Assembly (NCBI GenBank): GCA_965248135.1
Contig: CBDFIN010000010.1
Location: forward strand, 124,001 to 188,000
Direction of reading: 5' to 3'
Length of the DNA: 64,000 nucleotides
Source: SZUA-100 sp965248135
GTDB taxonomy: Bacteria; Pseudomonadota; Alphaproteobacteria; Rhizobiales; Rhizobiaceae
Under the pieces are notes generated by a model. The model searched no databases. It was not told the origin of the DNA and was given only the letters and a program-made list of their open reading frames with translations. The position numbers and the translations under genes were made by a program. This document shows, piece by piece, positions 45,545-54,186 of this stretch (positions are counted from its first letter, which is position 1; each line of letters starts with the position of its first letter).

Positions 45545-47095
45545 TTAGCGGAAATTATATCGGTTCAACAGAGCCCGATGATCGCCCATGTCTTCAAGTG
45601 TATTGTGATAAATTCGTCGCCACAGCCCAAACATATCTTCGTACATATCGTGTAATTTGGCATCGGGCTCAACGGTTTCCTTGATCCTGACAAGATCATC
45701 CAGCGGCGCTACCGGATCGCTGTAAATTCCTGCACCAACCGCTGCAAGAATAGCATCGCCCAGAGGGGCCGCCTCGCCTATATCAGGCACTTCCAGCGGG
45801 ATATTGGTAACATTTGCGGTTATCTGGTTCCAAAGACGGCTTTTTGCCGGGCCTCCATTGAGCGTCAATTTGTCGATCTTCACACCGGCATCCGTTGCAA
45901 TCTTGACATTGGAATAAAGATCAAACGCCACCCCTTCGATCAAAGAACGAATGAAGTGTGCTCGTGATGTGGTTGGACGGACACCAAAGAACATGCCTAC
46001 CGCGTTGGAGTTCCAATTTGGAGACAGCGTCGTGCCCAAATAAGGGAAATACATCAGCCCATCGGCCCCGGCATCAACCTGTCCGGCCTGCCCGGAGATC
46101 AGATCAAACACGTTTAGCCTGGCGCGTTCGGCAATCAACCCTTCCGGGTCGGCAAACTGATCACGGAACCACTTCAACGACGCGCCGGTAAAGGCCATCG
46201 GGCCATCAAACATGGTCAGACCGGGCAGAACGCTAGGCCATTTCAAAATGCGATATTCTTCAACCCGCTGCTCAGTAGGGATCATGATGCCCAGATTGGA
46301 ACCGGTGCCCATGGAATAGAACGCCTGGCCAGCCCTCGTGACACCAACTCCCAGTGCCGCAGAACTTATATCTGTGCCACCGGCAGCCACGCTGATGCCC
46401 ACCGGCAGGCCGGTGATTGCTGCGGCCTCGGCAGTGACTTGGCCAACCACCTCATGGGAGCGATAGATCTTCGGATATTTATCAAGCGACACACCTATGG
46501 CTTCGGCAATATCCGGGTTCCAGCGTTCTTTTTGATATTCATATGGATAAAAAAGCCCGGCATCGCCAGTGTTCATGGTGAACTCACCGCACATCTTGTA
46601 GGTGCAATAACCTGAGGGCGACAATAGGCAATGGGTATCTTCGAAGTTTTGTGGTTCGTGTTTTTTCATCCAAAGAGCTTTGGGCTCAATGAACCACGGC
46701 GCAATGCGATTGCCGTTGTTGTGATTGATGGTACCTTCACCGACGCTATCACGAATTTCCTGACACTCGACTTCCGAGCGTGCATCCATCCAGATCATTG
46801 CCGGTCGCACAGGCTTGCCATTTCGGTTGACAGGCAGCATCACACCGACAAGACCCGATAACGCAACACCAACGATACGGTCAGCAAAATTGCCTTGCGA
46901 GAGACACTGTTGAACGGCGGAAACAACAGCATCCCAGTAATTGTCCGCCTCCTGCTCTGCGTATCCCGGCTTAGGGTGAAATAATGGGTGTTCTTGCAAA
47001 CCATGGGCAACAATTTTCCCGCTATCGGTGTCCAGAATTGATGCCTTGACACCGGTCGTGCCAATATCGATCCCTATGCTAAGATTACCTGCCAT
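45545..47095 (-). CDS. FGGY-family carbohydrate kinase
   Basis: A 516-residue kinase with the FGGY N-domain phosphate loop GIDIGTTGVKA (residues 8-18), the substrate region MIWMDARSEVE, and the C-domain ATP motifs GGTDISSAALGVG, FSMGTGSNLG-like and LNGGPAKSRLWNQI. It is closest in layout to xylulokinase-like members. Its place between permease and ATPase genes of a sugar importer implies that it phosphorylates the imported sugar or polyol. The exact substrate (pentulose, tetritol or a modified sugar) cannot be told. Confidence 0.9.
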   Translation of the reverse strand: MAGNLSIGIDIGTTGVKASILDTDSGKIVAHGLQEHPLFHPKPGYAEQEADNYWDAVVSAVQQCLSQGNFADRIVGVALSGLVGVMLPVNRNGKPVRPAMIWMDARSEVECQEIRDSVGEGTINHNNGNRIAPWFIEPKALWMKKHEPQNFEDTHCLLSPSGYCTYKMCGEFTMNTGDAGLFYPYEYQKERWNPDIAEAIGVSLDKYPKIYRSHEVVGQVTAEAAAITGLPVGISVAAGGTDISSAALGVGVTRAGQAFYSMGTGSNLGIMIPTEQRVEEYRILKWPSVLPGLTMFDGPMAFTGASLKWFRDQFADPEGLIAERARLNVFDLISGQAGQVDAGADGLMYFPYLGTTLSPNWNSNAVGMFFGVRPTTSRAHFIRSLIEGVAFDLYSNVKIATDAGVKIDKLTLNGGPAKSRLWNQITANVTNIPLEVPDIGEAAPLGDAILAAVGAGIYSDPVAPLDDLVRIKETVEPDAKLHDMYEDMFGLWRRIYHNTLEDMGDHRALLNRYNFR

Positions 47096-47141
47096 CCTGT
47101 TTGTTCCTTTATTGTTGCCATCTATTTTGGGTGAGAATATT

Positions 47142-48221
47142 TTAATTGAACTTGAAGGCTGCCCGCTTCGATTTCATCTGTCGCTCGTGGGCAAAGCGAT
47201 CTATCATCACCACCAGGATCACAATTCCGCCTGTGGCGATGTTTTGGTACCAGGTGTTGAGGCCCCACATATTAAAAACATTGAGCATGGTCGATATTAC
47301 CAGCGCGCCAAGAAAGGTACGATAGGGTGACCCTTTGCCACCGGAAAGGCTGACACCTCCAACCACTGCAAAGGCAATCGCCGTCAACTCAAAGCCCAAA
47401 GCCAGCGGCGCGTCGACAGATTGCAGCCGTGAGGTGAACAAAATGCCCGCAAGGCCAGCACAAAATCCGCTGACAACGAAAGTGAATATCACCCAGAATT
47501 TCACATTGATGCCGGCCAGCAGGGCAGCCTTTTCATCCCCGCCAATCGCCATTAGTCGACGACCCACGATGGTGTAGTGCAAAACCAGCATCGCCAGAAC
47601 GGTGACTGTTGCAAATATGACAAACGAGAACGGCAGGCCGAAAATATGCAGTTTGCCAATCCAGGTAAAACCGGGAACCTGTAAATAAAATGCGTGTCCA
47701 TTGGTCAGCACATAGTTCAAACCGCGCAGCGCCTGCATCATGGCGAGCGTCATGATAAAAGATGTGATGCGCCCGTATACAACGCCAATACCACTGATGA
47801 GGCCAATAACAGGACCGGTAACCAGAGCAATTGCAATCAGGGCAAATGCACTGCCCGCATAGGAGTTGCCCCGCACAAGAACGCGAAAACCGAAAATATC
47901 TCCGGCAAGGTCCACCACACTGACCCCGACGATTGGTGCAAATATCATCAACGCTGCAACCGACAGGTCAATGCGGGCCACCAGCAGCACAAAGGTCATT
48001 CCAAGCGCAAGAACCCCCGGCACTGCCATGCTGCGTAACAGATTGGCAATATTGGCCGGAGTCATGAAGTATTGCGATGTTGTGGTGCCGACAACGACCA
48101 TGGCGGCGAATACGACCAACAACATATTGGATTTAAGAAAATCCATTACAATCCAATTAGGTTTATCGGCTGGCATTTCCCTGGCAACGACATCTATATG
48201 GCTGTTTGCTTCCGTCCTCAT
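47142..48221 (-). CDS. Sugar ABC transporter permease (RbsC type)
   Basis: A 359-residue CUT2 permease with about nine hydrophobic segments and the ATPase-contact region FAVVGGVSLSGGKGSPYRTFLGALVIS. A hydrophilic N-terminal leader of some 27 residues precedes the first helix. Its start overlaps the stop of the other permease gene, indicating translational coupling. The two permeases probably form a heterodimer. Confidence 0.93.
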   Translation of the reverse strand: MRTEANSHIDVVAREMPADKPNWIVMDFLKSNMLLVVFAAMVVVGTTTSQYFMTPANIANLLRSMAVPGVLALGMTFVLLVARIDLSVAALMIFAPIVGVSVVDLAGDIFGFRVLVRGNSYAGSAFALIAIALVTGPVIGLISGIGVVYGRITSFIMTLAMMQALRGLNYVLTNGHAFYLQVPGFTWIGKLHIFGLPFSFVIFATVTVLAMLVLHYTIVGRRLMAIGGDEKAALLAGINVKFWVIFTFVVSGFCAGLAGILFTSRLQSVDAPLALGFELTAIAFAVVGGVSLSGGKGSPYRTFLGALVISTMLNVFNMWGLNTWYQNIATGGIVILVVMIDRFAHERQMKSKRAAFKFN

Positions 48222-49168
48222 TGTTCATCCGTTTTCCGGCCATTGAGATAAACAATTGATACAATGATAACGGCCACCACCACCTGTTGAATATAAATGC
48301 TGATTCCCAGCAGATTGAGCAGATTATTCATTACTCCAATAATCAAAGCAGCGATCAATGTTCCCTCAATAGTTCCACGACCACCAAAAAGCGAGGCTCC
48401 GCCGAGCACCGCGATTGCTATTGCGGTCAGTTCGTAGCCGCCTCCCATGGCCGGATCAATCTGGCCCAAGCGACCGCTTTGCAAGAGATTGGCAATTGCA
48501 GCAAACAGGCCACTGAGAGTGAATACCTGAACCTTGATCCAGCGTACTTTTATTCCTGAAAGCCGGGCCGCCACCGGGTTGGAACCCACGGCGTACAATT
48601 TTCGACCGAAAGAAAAAAACCTGACCAGTACCCAAACGCCTGATACGGCAAGGATAAAAATGATGATCGGTACGGGCAAGCCGAGAATTTTACCCCGGGC
48701 AAGAAACATATAAAATTCAAGATTGGTTGGATAGGCGGCCTGGCCACGGGAAATCACATTGCCCAGAGCTCTTGCAATCGCAAGCGTTCCCAACGTCATG
48801 ATAAGTGACGATACACCGAACAAAGCGACGCCTATACCGTTCACCAAACCCGCCAAAATACCCGCCCCCAGGGTCACTAAAATCACTATGGCTGATGAGT
48901 CACCATCGACAAATTGAGCGCCCGTCATCCCGGCCAATGCAGCGACAGAACCAATCGAAAGGTCGATTTCTCCGGCAATCATCACCAGGGTCATACCCAG
49001 CGAGATGATACCAATTACGGTTATGGCGCGGATTACGTTTTGAAGGTTGTCAAACGTCAGAAAAGCAGGGCTAACGAGACTTGCAGTAAAAATCAGGCCA
49101 AAAAACAACATTAAAAACCAGAAGGTTTCGCCTGGCTTAAATACCAAATCGCGCACCAAATTGATCAT
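48218..49168 (-). CDS. Sugar ABC transporter permease (RbsC type)
   Basis: A 316-residue CUT2 permease with the conserved GMTLVMIAGEIDLSIGSVAALAGM and AIAVLGGASLFGGRGTIEGT motifs. It follows the binding-protein gene after a 148-base gap that contains a strong stem-loop (49247-49279). The four-base overlap with the second permease shows that they are translated together. Confidence 0.93.
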   Translation of the reverse strand: MINLVRDLVFKPGETFWFLMLFFGLIFTASLVSPAFLTFDNLQNVIRAITVIGIISLGMTLVMIAGEIDLSIGSVAALAGMTGAQFVDGDSSAIVILVTLGAGILAGLVNGIGVALFGVSSLIMTLGTLAIARALGNVISRGQAAYPTNLEFYMFLARGKILGLPVPIIIFILAVSGVWVLVRFFSFGRKLYAVGSNPVAARLSGIKVRWIKVQVFTLSGLFAAIANLLQSGRLGQIDPAMGGGYELTAIAIAVLGGASLFGGRGTIEGTLIAALIIGVMNNLLNLLGISIYIQQVVVAVIIVSIVYLNGRKTDEQ

Positions 49169-49246
49169 CGCCCTAATCCCGTAATCGACTCTGTTAACGA
49201 CAATGACGGGTTACAATACTCCATTGTCATTCCCGTACATCAAAAA

Positions 49247-49279
49247 CATGGTGAGTTCATAATTGCTGAACTCACCATG
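49247..49279. promoter_or_regulatory. Intercistronic stem-loop between binding-protein and permease genes
   Basis: Perfect 13-base arms CATGGTGAGTTCA and TGAACTCACCATG are separated by 7 bases. It lies 37 bases beyond the stop of the binding-protein gene on the transcribed strand and is not followed by a T run. Such hairpins after periplasmic binding-protein genes (as in malE-malF) are known to protect the upstream transcript and lower permease expression; that role here is inference. Confidence 0.65.
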
Positions 49280-49316
49280 CTATCGTCATTGGGGTGACCT
49301 TGCTGTCACTTCAAAC

Positions 49317-50597
49317 CTATTTCGGTTCAGGGCCATAGGCATAGGGCCACTCTTCGGGAGAAACCGTTTCTATGCCATCGATAACCATTTTTGTCTTGGT
49401 GATCATCGGCAGGTTTGGTGTCACGACCTGCTGTGGGGGCTTTTCAGAAACCAGCCCTGCTTTGAAGCCGATATGCTGGAGGGCAACCCGCACTCCAATG
49501 CCACCCAGAAGCGGGGTATAGGGTACAACCACATCCAGGGTCCCCTTCTTGACAGCATTGACCGTTTCCTTTGAGTCATCATTGACCAGGAAGATGATCT
49601 TCTTGCCGCCGGGCGCGCTGTTTAGCCGGTTGGCTTCCAGCACCGCATCAAGAGCACCAAGAGCTTCTTCGCCGCCGGTGTTGAAAATGATTTCAACATC
49701 CTTGTGTGCCTGCAATGCATCTCTTGTCGTTTCAAATGCGGCCTTTCGGGAACTGTTGGTGTGGAAAGAATCGAGGATTTTGTAACCGCTACTATCACCA
49801 ATCGCTTCCATGAATGCGCCGGTACGCATCGCATCAGCTGTACTGCCCAAAGGCTTGCGGTTCATGATCATGCCGCCTTTGCCGCTTGAGACGTGGTTGA
49901 GAAACAATCCCTGCTGCAGTCCATTGGCATAGAAATTACCAAGAACTTCTGAGCTGATGCGGGTGGACGATGTTCGCCGGTCGAGGCTGACCACAGGAAT
50001 ACCTGCATCGATGGCCCGGTCAACCGGTGGCCCCATCGGTGCCTCGCGAGCTGGCCACATGACAATTGCGTCGAATTTTTTGGCAATCCATGTGTCGATA
50101 AACTGACCCATTTTGTTGTCGTCAAATTCAGCGTCAAGAACTTCAATCTCAACATTGGGATGCAGATTGGCTTCGTACACAGCGGTATCGGCCAGGCTGA
50201 TCAGCCATGGATGATTGGCACCGTGAAAGGCAAAACCGATGCGATAGGTCTTGGCTTTGTCAAGCACTGGACCTTCCTCAAGCGGAATATAGTCGCTGAA
50301 TGGCGCTTTGATCGGCAAGCCGCTGAGCGGACCCTTGAATTCCCGACCCATGCCCGGTTCCCAGGCAAATCCACCGGTCAAGTTTTCAACCGGATAAGAA
50401 TCGAGGTAATCGCGAAAGCCATCTTTTTCAAAGAATGCTCCCAATTCAGCATTGTCAAACTTCTTGCCGGCTTTGCTGTATTTGCCTATCAAATCGTTAA
50501 TATGCTGGTGAATTCCACGTTCCGCCGCAAATGCCGTGCCTGCCATGCCCAGCATCATAGCTGTTGCACAGACCATGACCTTTTTTTGAATGCTCAT
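49317..50597 (-). CDS. Periplasmic sugar-binding protein (CUT2, Peripla_BP_4 type) with N-terminal extension
   Basis: The extracellular recognition subunit of the importer, 426 residues. The signal peptide ends around GMAGTAFA (about residue 24). About 80 residues of uncommon sequence (HQHINDLIGKYSKAGKKFDN and onward) precede the usual binding fold, which begins KTYRIGFAFHGANHPW. Later landmarks are PAREAPMGPPVDRAIDAGIPVVSLDRR and IIFNTGGEEALGALDAV. I used the ATG at 50597, because the frame upstream is not signal-like. It heads the transporter unit. The substrate is unknown but sugar-, polyol- or amine-sized ligands are typical. Confidence 0.88.
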   Translation of the reverse strand: MSIQKKVMVCATAMMLGMAGTAFAAERGIHQHINDLIGKYSKAGKKFDNAELGAFFEKDGFRDYLDSYPVENLTGGFAWEPGMGREFKGPLSGLPIKAPFSDYIPLEEGPVLDKAKTYRIGFAFHGANHPWLISLADTAVYEANLHPNVEIEVLDAEFDDNKMGQFIDTWIAKKFDAIVMWPAREAPMGPPVDRAIDAGIPVVSLDRRTSSTRISSEVLGNFYANGLQQGLFLNHVSSGKGGMIMNRKPLGSTADAMRTGAFMEAIGDSSGYKILDSFHTNSSRKAAFETTRDALQAHKDVEIIFNTGGEEALGALDAVLEANRLNSAPGGKKIIFLVNDDSKETVNAVKKGTLDVVVPYTPLLGGIGVRVALQHIGFKAGLVSEKPPQQVVTPNLPMITKTKMVIDGIETVSPEEWPYAYGPEPK

Positions 50598-50877
50598 TTC
50601 TTGTCTCCATTGTGTTGCAGTGCTTTTTCTGCCTTCGCGATCAGAGTCAATTTCCAATCGCCCCAAAAAAACCGCCTACCTTTGACCCTCCCCAAAATCT
50701 TGTTCTGACGGGGAAATATCGCGACCTTTATCGGTGGCTGCGAACCTAGCGAACCAAATTGGATTTGGGAAAATACAAAGATTGAATGGGCTGCATAGGT
50801 CAGACGTATATGTGATATATAGTCGGTAACTCATTGTAAAATAAAAGTTTGGGACAGAGCACTTGAGAGATTGCTCG
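50598..50877. promoter_or_regulatory. Promoter region of the sugar transporter unit
   Basis: These 280 bases lie upstream of the binding-protein gene on the minus strand and downstream of the LysR gene. They probably carry the operon promoter and operator. A run of AT-rich sequence with ATATGTGATATATAG sits near 50810-50824, but I cannot assign a protein to it. Confidence 0.35.
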
Positions 50878-51762
50878 CTAGTGTGCGCCAGAATTACTCA
50901 TACTTTCGGATATTGCCATAAGGGCCTTGACAAGCCGTTTTTCGTCTCGCTCCTTAAGACAAACAATAAAGGCCTCAGTGAATATGTCTGCATTTGCGAT
51001 ACGGACAATTCGCAAGCCCATGCCAGGTCTGAATTCGGCTTCCGAAATAATTCCGGCACCCAGCCCTTCAACCGCAGCTTCGCGCAATGCATCACGGTCC
51101 ACCTCCATGACGACGTTTGGCGCAATGCCGCGCTCGTCAAGCGCGGTTTCCAATACCCGCCTGGTTTCCGATCCAGCCTCCCGCAGAACGAGATCAGCTT
51201 CTTCCAGTTCTTCAATATCAATCTGGTCTTTATTATACCAGGGATGGCGTTTGCTGACCGCCAGAACAATATCAATCTTGCTCAACAGTCGCATTGTCAG
51301 GGCCGGATCCGGCTTAATGTTTCCAACAACACCAACGTCAATCTTGAAGTTAAAAAGCTGATCAATAATTTCATCACTGTTTCCGCTGTTGACAGAAATC
51401 TTGATCCCAGGAAAGTCCTTATTAAATCTGGCTAACAGCTTCATTACAAAATGCGGACCCACAGTTCCGACAATCAGGCTGCCGTGTTTAAATTTGTTGG
51501 CTGTATCAAACAGGTCCATTGCCTCTTCCTCGAGCGCGAATATGCGCATGGTCAACCGATGCAGTTCATCTCCAAGAGGGGTCAACCTGACGCCGCGGTG
51601 CATTCGGTGGGCAAGTTCGACATCGTAACGTTCTTCCAACTGCCTCAGCTGGGTGGTGACCGTCGGCTGGCTTATGTTCAACAATTTGGCCGCGTTGGTG
51701 ACATTGCCAGTGGTGGCAACCGCATGAAATGACCGCATCTGATTGAAATTGATATAACGCAT
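50878..51762 (-). CDS. LysR-family transcriptional regulator
   Basis: A 294-residue LysR regulator. The winged helix-turn-helix is at residues 5-65 (FNQMRSFHAVATTGNVTNAAKLLNISQPTVTTQLRQLEERY), followed by the effector-binding periplasmic-fold domain. It is upstream of the transporter unit on the same strand, and downstream of the hydrolase gene, so it likely controls one or both neighbours. An 11-base palindrome CTGTAGTACAG lies 44-54 bases upstream of its start. The inducer is unknown. Confidence 0.92.
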   Translation of the reverse strand: MRYINFNQMRSFHAVATTGNVTNAAKLLNISQPTVTTQLRQLEERYDVELAHRMHRGVRLTPLGDELHRLTMRIFALEEEAMDLFDTANKFKHGSLIVGTVGPHFVMKLLARFNKDFPGIKISVNSGNSDEIIDQLFNFKIDVGVVGNIKPDPALTMRLLSKIDIVLAVSKRHPWYNKDQIDIEELEEADLVLREAGSETRRVLETALDERGIAPNVVMEVDRDALREAAVEGLGAGIISEAEFRPGMGLRIVRIANADIFTEAFIVCLKERDEKRLVKALMAISESMSNSGAH

Positions 51763-51805
51763 TTAAAGCACTCGTTTTTCAGCCATTCGTTTTTGTAGTC
51801 TGACA

Positions 51806-51816
51806 CTGTAGTACAG
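51806..51816. promoter_or_regulatory. Short palindrome upstream of lysR gene, possible operator
   Basis: CTGTAGTACAG is a perfect inverted repeat around a central G, in the 130-base gap between the hydrolase stop and the LysR start. LysR proteins often bind interrupted dyads near their own promoter. Position is the only support. Confidence 0.3.
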
Positions 51817-51892
51817 CGCACTGAAAATGCACGTTGAAAGTAAATTTGCCGCGATAAGGGCAACACAGAGGCTTGTGTTCAACGGTTGCCGG

Positions 51893-52753
51893 TCAAAGCG
51901 TATTGCTGATCATTCGGCGGGTTGCAATCGACAGCGAACTGCTTGCATTTGCAAATTCAAGAACAACATCATAGTGATGACGGTCTTTTATCCACATTTC
52001 ACCGACAGTGTGGCCGGATTGCCGGGCGAATTTGGCATATCTGCGTGTCTGGTTTTTAAATCCCATCGTTTCTGCACTTCCGCAGACCACCAGCCCAAGA
52101 TTGGTTGCAATCTTCGAAGAGCCGATTACACTCAAACCTTGCGCTTCCATTGTTGTCAGACCTAACAATCTGTTATGGCTGGTTGAAATCAGAGGCTCCG
52201 GATCAAATATCCCGCTTAGGGCCATGCCACCTCGTATCACCGGGCTTGAATTCCCGAACTCGGTCCAGTCTGTACCAAGTACATGTGCTGCAAGCAGACC
52301 CCCTGCAGAAAACCCTCCGACAAAAATACGATCAAGGTCAATACCAATTGGTTTTGGCCGCTTGCACAGGCCAATCAAGGACAATTGTAATTCCGCAACA
52401 ATTTCAGCTATGGTGACAGTCGGGACCAACCGGTAATTCATTATGACCGTGGTTATACCAAAGCCCGCGAAGGCATTGGCGACAAAAGAGCTTTCTGACT
52501 TGTCAGATGACAGCCAGAACCCTCCATGCAGGAAAACGAAACAAGGACTGGATTCTGCTCCGGAAGGAAATACATCGAGCCTCATATCAGTATGTTGGCC
52601 GCAGGAAATATCCAGCGAGCAGTTGAAGTGGCATCGGGTGGCCTCGCTCTCTTCACGCCACCGGGTCTTGAATTCAGCGTGTCGAGGTTGGCGTGCACGT
52701 AAATCAAAATCCCATTCAATATCCGGGGCAATTATCTCGGGCGTTGTTACCAT
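51893..52753 (-). CDS. Alpha/beta hydrolase (HGG esterase / arylformamidase-like)
   Basis: A hydrolase of about 286 residues with the oxyanion motif FLHGGFW, the nucleophile elbow GGFSAGG, and a candidate catalytic histidine in KDRHHYDVV. The pattern fits the HGG esterases that include kynurenine formamidase-like enzymes. I chose the ATG at 52753; the frame continues to 52807 inside the preceding alcohol dehydrogenase gene. It directly follows that dehydrogenase on the minus strand, so they are probably co-transcribed. Substrate unknown: ester, lactone or formamide bonds are possible. Confidence 0.78.
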   Translation of the reverse strand: MVTTPEIIAPDIEWDFDLRARQPRHAEFKTRWREESEATRCHFNCSLDISCGQHTDMRLDVFPSGAESSPCFVFLHGGFWLSSDKSESSFVANAFAGFGITTVIMNYRLVPTVTIAEIVAELQLSLIGLCKRPKPIGIDLDRIFVGGFSAGGLLAAHVLGTDWTEFGNSSPVIRGGMALSGIFDPEPLISTSHNRLLGLTTMEAQGLSVIGSSKIATNLGLVVCGSAETMGFKNQTRRYAKFARQSGHTVGEMWIKDRHHYDVVLEFANASSSLSIATRRMISNTL

Positions 52754-52775
52754 CGGGACAGCAGCGATCCAGCGA

Positions 52776-53885
52776 TCAAAAGGTGATGACGGTGCGCACC
52801 GATGCACCTGTTCGCATCAAATCAAAAGCCGGGTTGATCTCATCAATTGGCATGACATGTGAGATAAGCGCGTCGATCTCAATTATTCCATCCATGTACC
52901 AATCAACATACTTTGACAGTTCACTACGCCCGCGCACCCCGCCAAAATAGCTGCCTTTCAAGGTCCGACCATATCGAACCAAAACCGGTGGTAAAGACAA
53001 TTCCTGACCGCTCCTTTCAACTCCCATCAAAACACAAACGCCCCAACCGACATGACAGCATTCAAGTGATTGCCGCATTACATCGATATCGCCGGTACAC
53101 TCCAGCGCCACATCGACACCTCCAGATGTCATGTCAAGAATATACTCAACCGTCCGCCCGTCTATTTCCATTGGATTGACAAAATCGGTTGCCCCCATAG
53201 CCATAGCGATTTCTTTTTTGCGGCCGTTGATGTCAACGCCAATTATTCTCGTCGCACCGGCCAGCCGTGCACCTTGAATTGCGCTAAGACCTACGGCTCC
53301 GAGCCCAAAAACGGCGACTGTATCGCCGGGCTTTACGTCTGCATTATTGATGGCCGCCCCGATACCTGTAGTCACGCCACAGCCAAGCAGGCAGATTTTA
53401 TCAAGCGGCGCATCTTTACGAATTTTGGCTAGCGCTATTTCCGGCACCACAGTAAAATTCGAAAATGTTGAAGTGCCCATGAAATGATGTATTGTTTCGC
53501 TGCCCACTGAAAACCGCGTCCCGCCATCTGGCATCACACCCTTTTCCCGGGTTTTTCTGATCGACCAGCACAGATTGGTTTTGCCGCTGATGCAATTCGG
53601 GCATGTTCGGCATTCAGAGCCATAAAGCGGGATTACGTGATCGCCGACTTTAACATCTCGCACATCAGCGCCGATGTCCCTCACAATGCCAGCGCCCTCA
53701 TGGCCTAGTATTGCAGGAAAACTTGCCTTTGTGTTTTGCCCCTCAAGCATAACCGCATCGGTATGACAAACACCGGTTGCCATGATCTCAACCAGTGCTT
53801 CAACAGGTCCGGGTCCAGCGACATCTACCTCCAGAATTTCCAAAGGCTTATTGGCGGCATAGGCGATAGCTGCTTTGGATTTCAT
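52776..53885 (-). CDS. Zinc-dependent alcohol dehydrogenase, class III-like
   Basis: A 369-residue medium-chain dehydrogenase close in layout to glutathione-dependent formaldehyde dehydrogenase. The catalytic zinc region VCHTDAVMLEG, structural-zinc cysteines CRTCPNCISGKTNLC, MPDGGTRFS, HHFMGTSTFSNFTVV and the nucleotide loop GLGAVGL are visible. The class III Asp-Pro-Glu loop after HTDA, linked to hydroxymethylglutathione binding, is replaced (EGQNTKA), so another alcohol substrate is likely. The ATG at 53885 follows AAAGGTGG. It is divergent from the desaturase operon and upstream of the hydrolase gene. Confidence 0.88.
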   Translation of the reverse strand: MKSKAAIAYAANKPLEILEVDVAGPGPVEALVEIMATGVCHTDAVMLEGQNTKASFPAILGHEGAGIVRDIGADVRDVKVGDHVIPLYGSECRTCPNCISGKTNLCWSIRKTREKGVMPDGGTRFSVGSETIHHFMGTSTFSNFTVVPEIALAKIRKDAPLDKICLLGCGVTTGIGAAINNADVKPGDTVAVFGLGAVGLSAIQGARLAGATRIIGVDINGRKKEIAMAMGATDFVNPMEIDGRTVEYILDMTSGGVDVALECTGDIDVMRQSLECCHVGWGVCVLMGVERSGQELSLPPVLVRYGRTLKGSYFGGVRGRSELSKYVDWYMDGIIEIDALISHVMPIDEINPAFDLMRTGASVRTVITF

Positions 53886-54186
53886 TAAGCCACCTTTTGT
53901 CACATGAACCGAACTTCAACTCTCTTGATATGAGATAAACGGCAGCGGACCCAAATGGTCCAATTCAATGTTCGAATGCCCTTTATAGTTTCCATCAATC
54001 GCACGATCGCCCTGGCAACATTTGATCAAGCCACAAAACACCAATGGCTGCCCGTCTTTGCATCTTAGACTTTTTCTATGCCAAGCATAAAAAACATGAA
54101 TTTGAGCAGGGTTTGCTGTGCTTCTATCCTGCAGACTCCGTAATTATTGCCTCGATCATATGGCAAGCTAAGTGGCAGGAATCGCT
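53886..54186. promoter_or_regulatory. Divergent promoter region, alcohol dehydrogenase and desaturase operon
   Basis: About 300 bases between two divergent units. It contains a small inverted repeat GGACC-CAAAT-GGTCC at 53947-53961, which might be an operator shared by both directions. I see no reliable sigma-factor boxes. Confidence 0.4.

Noticed and set aside
43957..50597. Autoinducer-2 uptake (Lsr) system, because the gene types (binding protein, two permeases, double ATPase, FGGY kinase) match lsrBCDA-lsrK
   Set aside because: No LsrF, LsrG or LsrR homologue is present, the binding protein is much longer than LsrB, and the regulator nearby is LysR-type. The transporter class is shared with many sugar systems.
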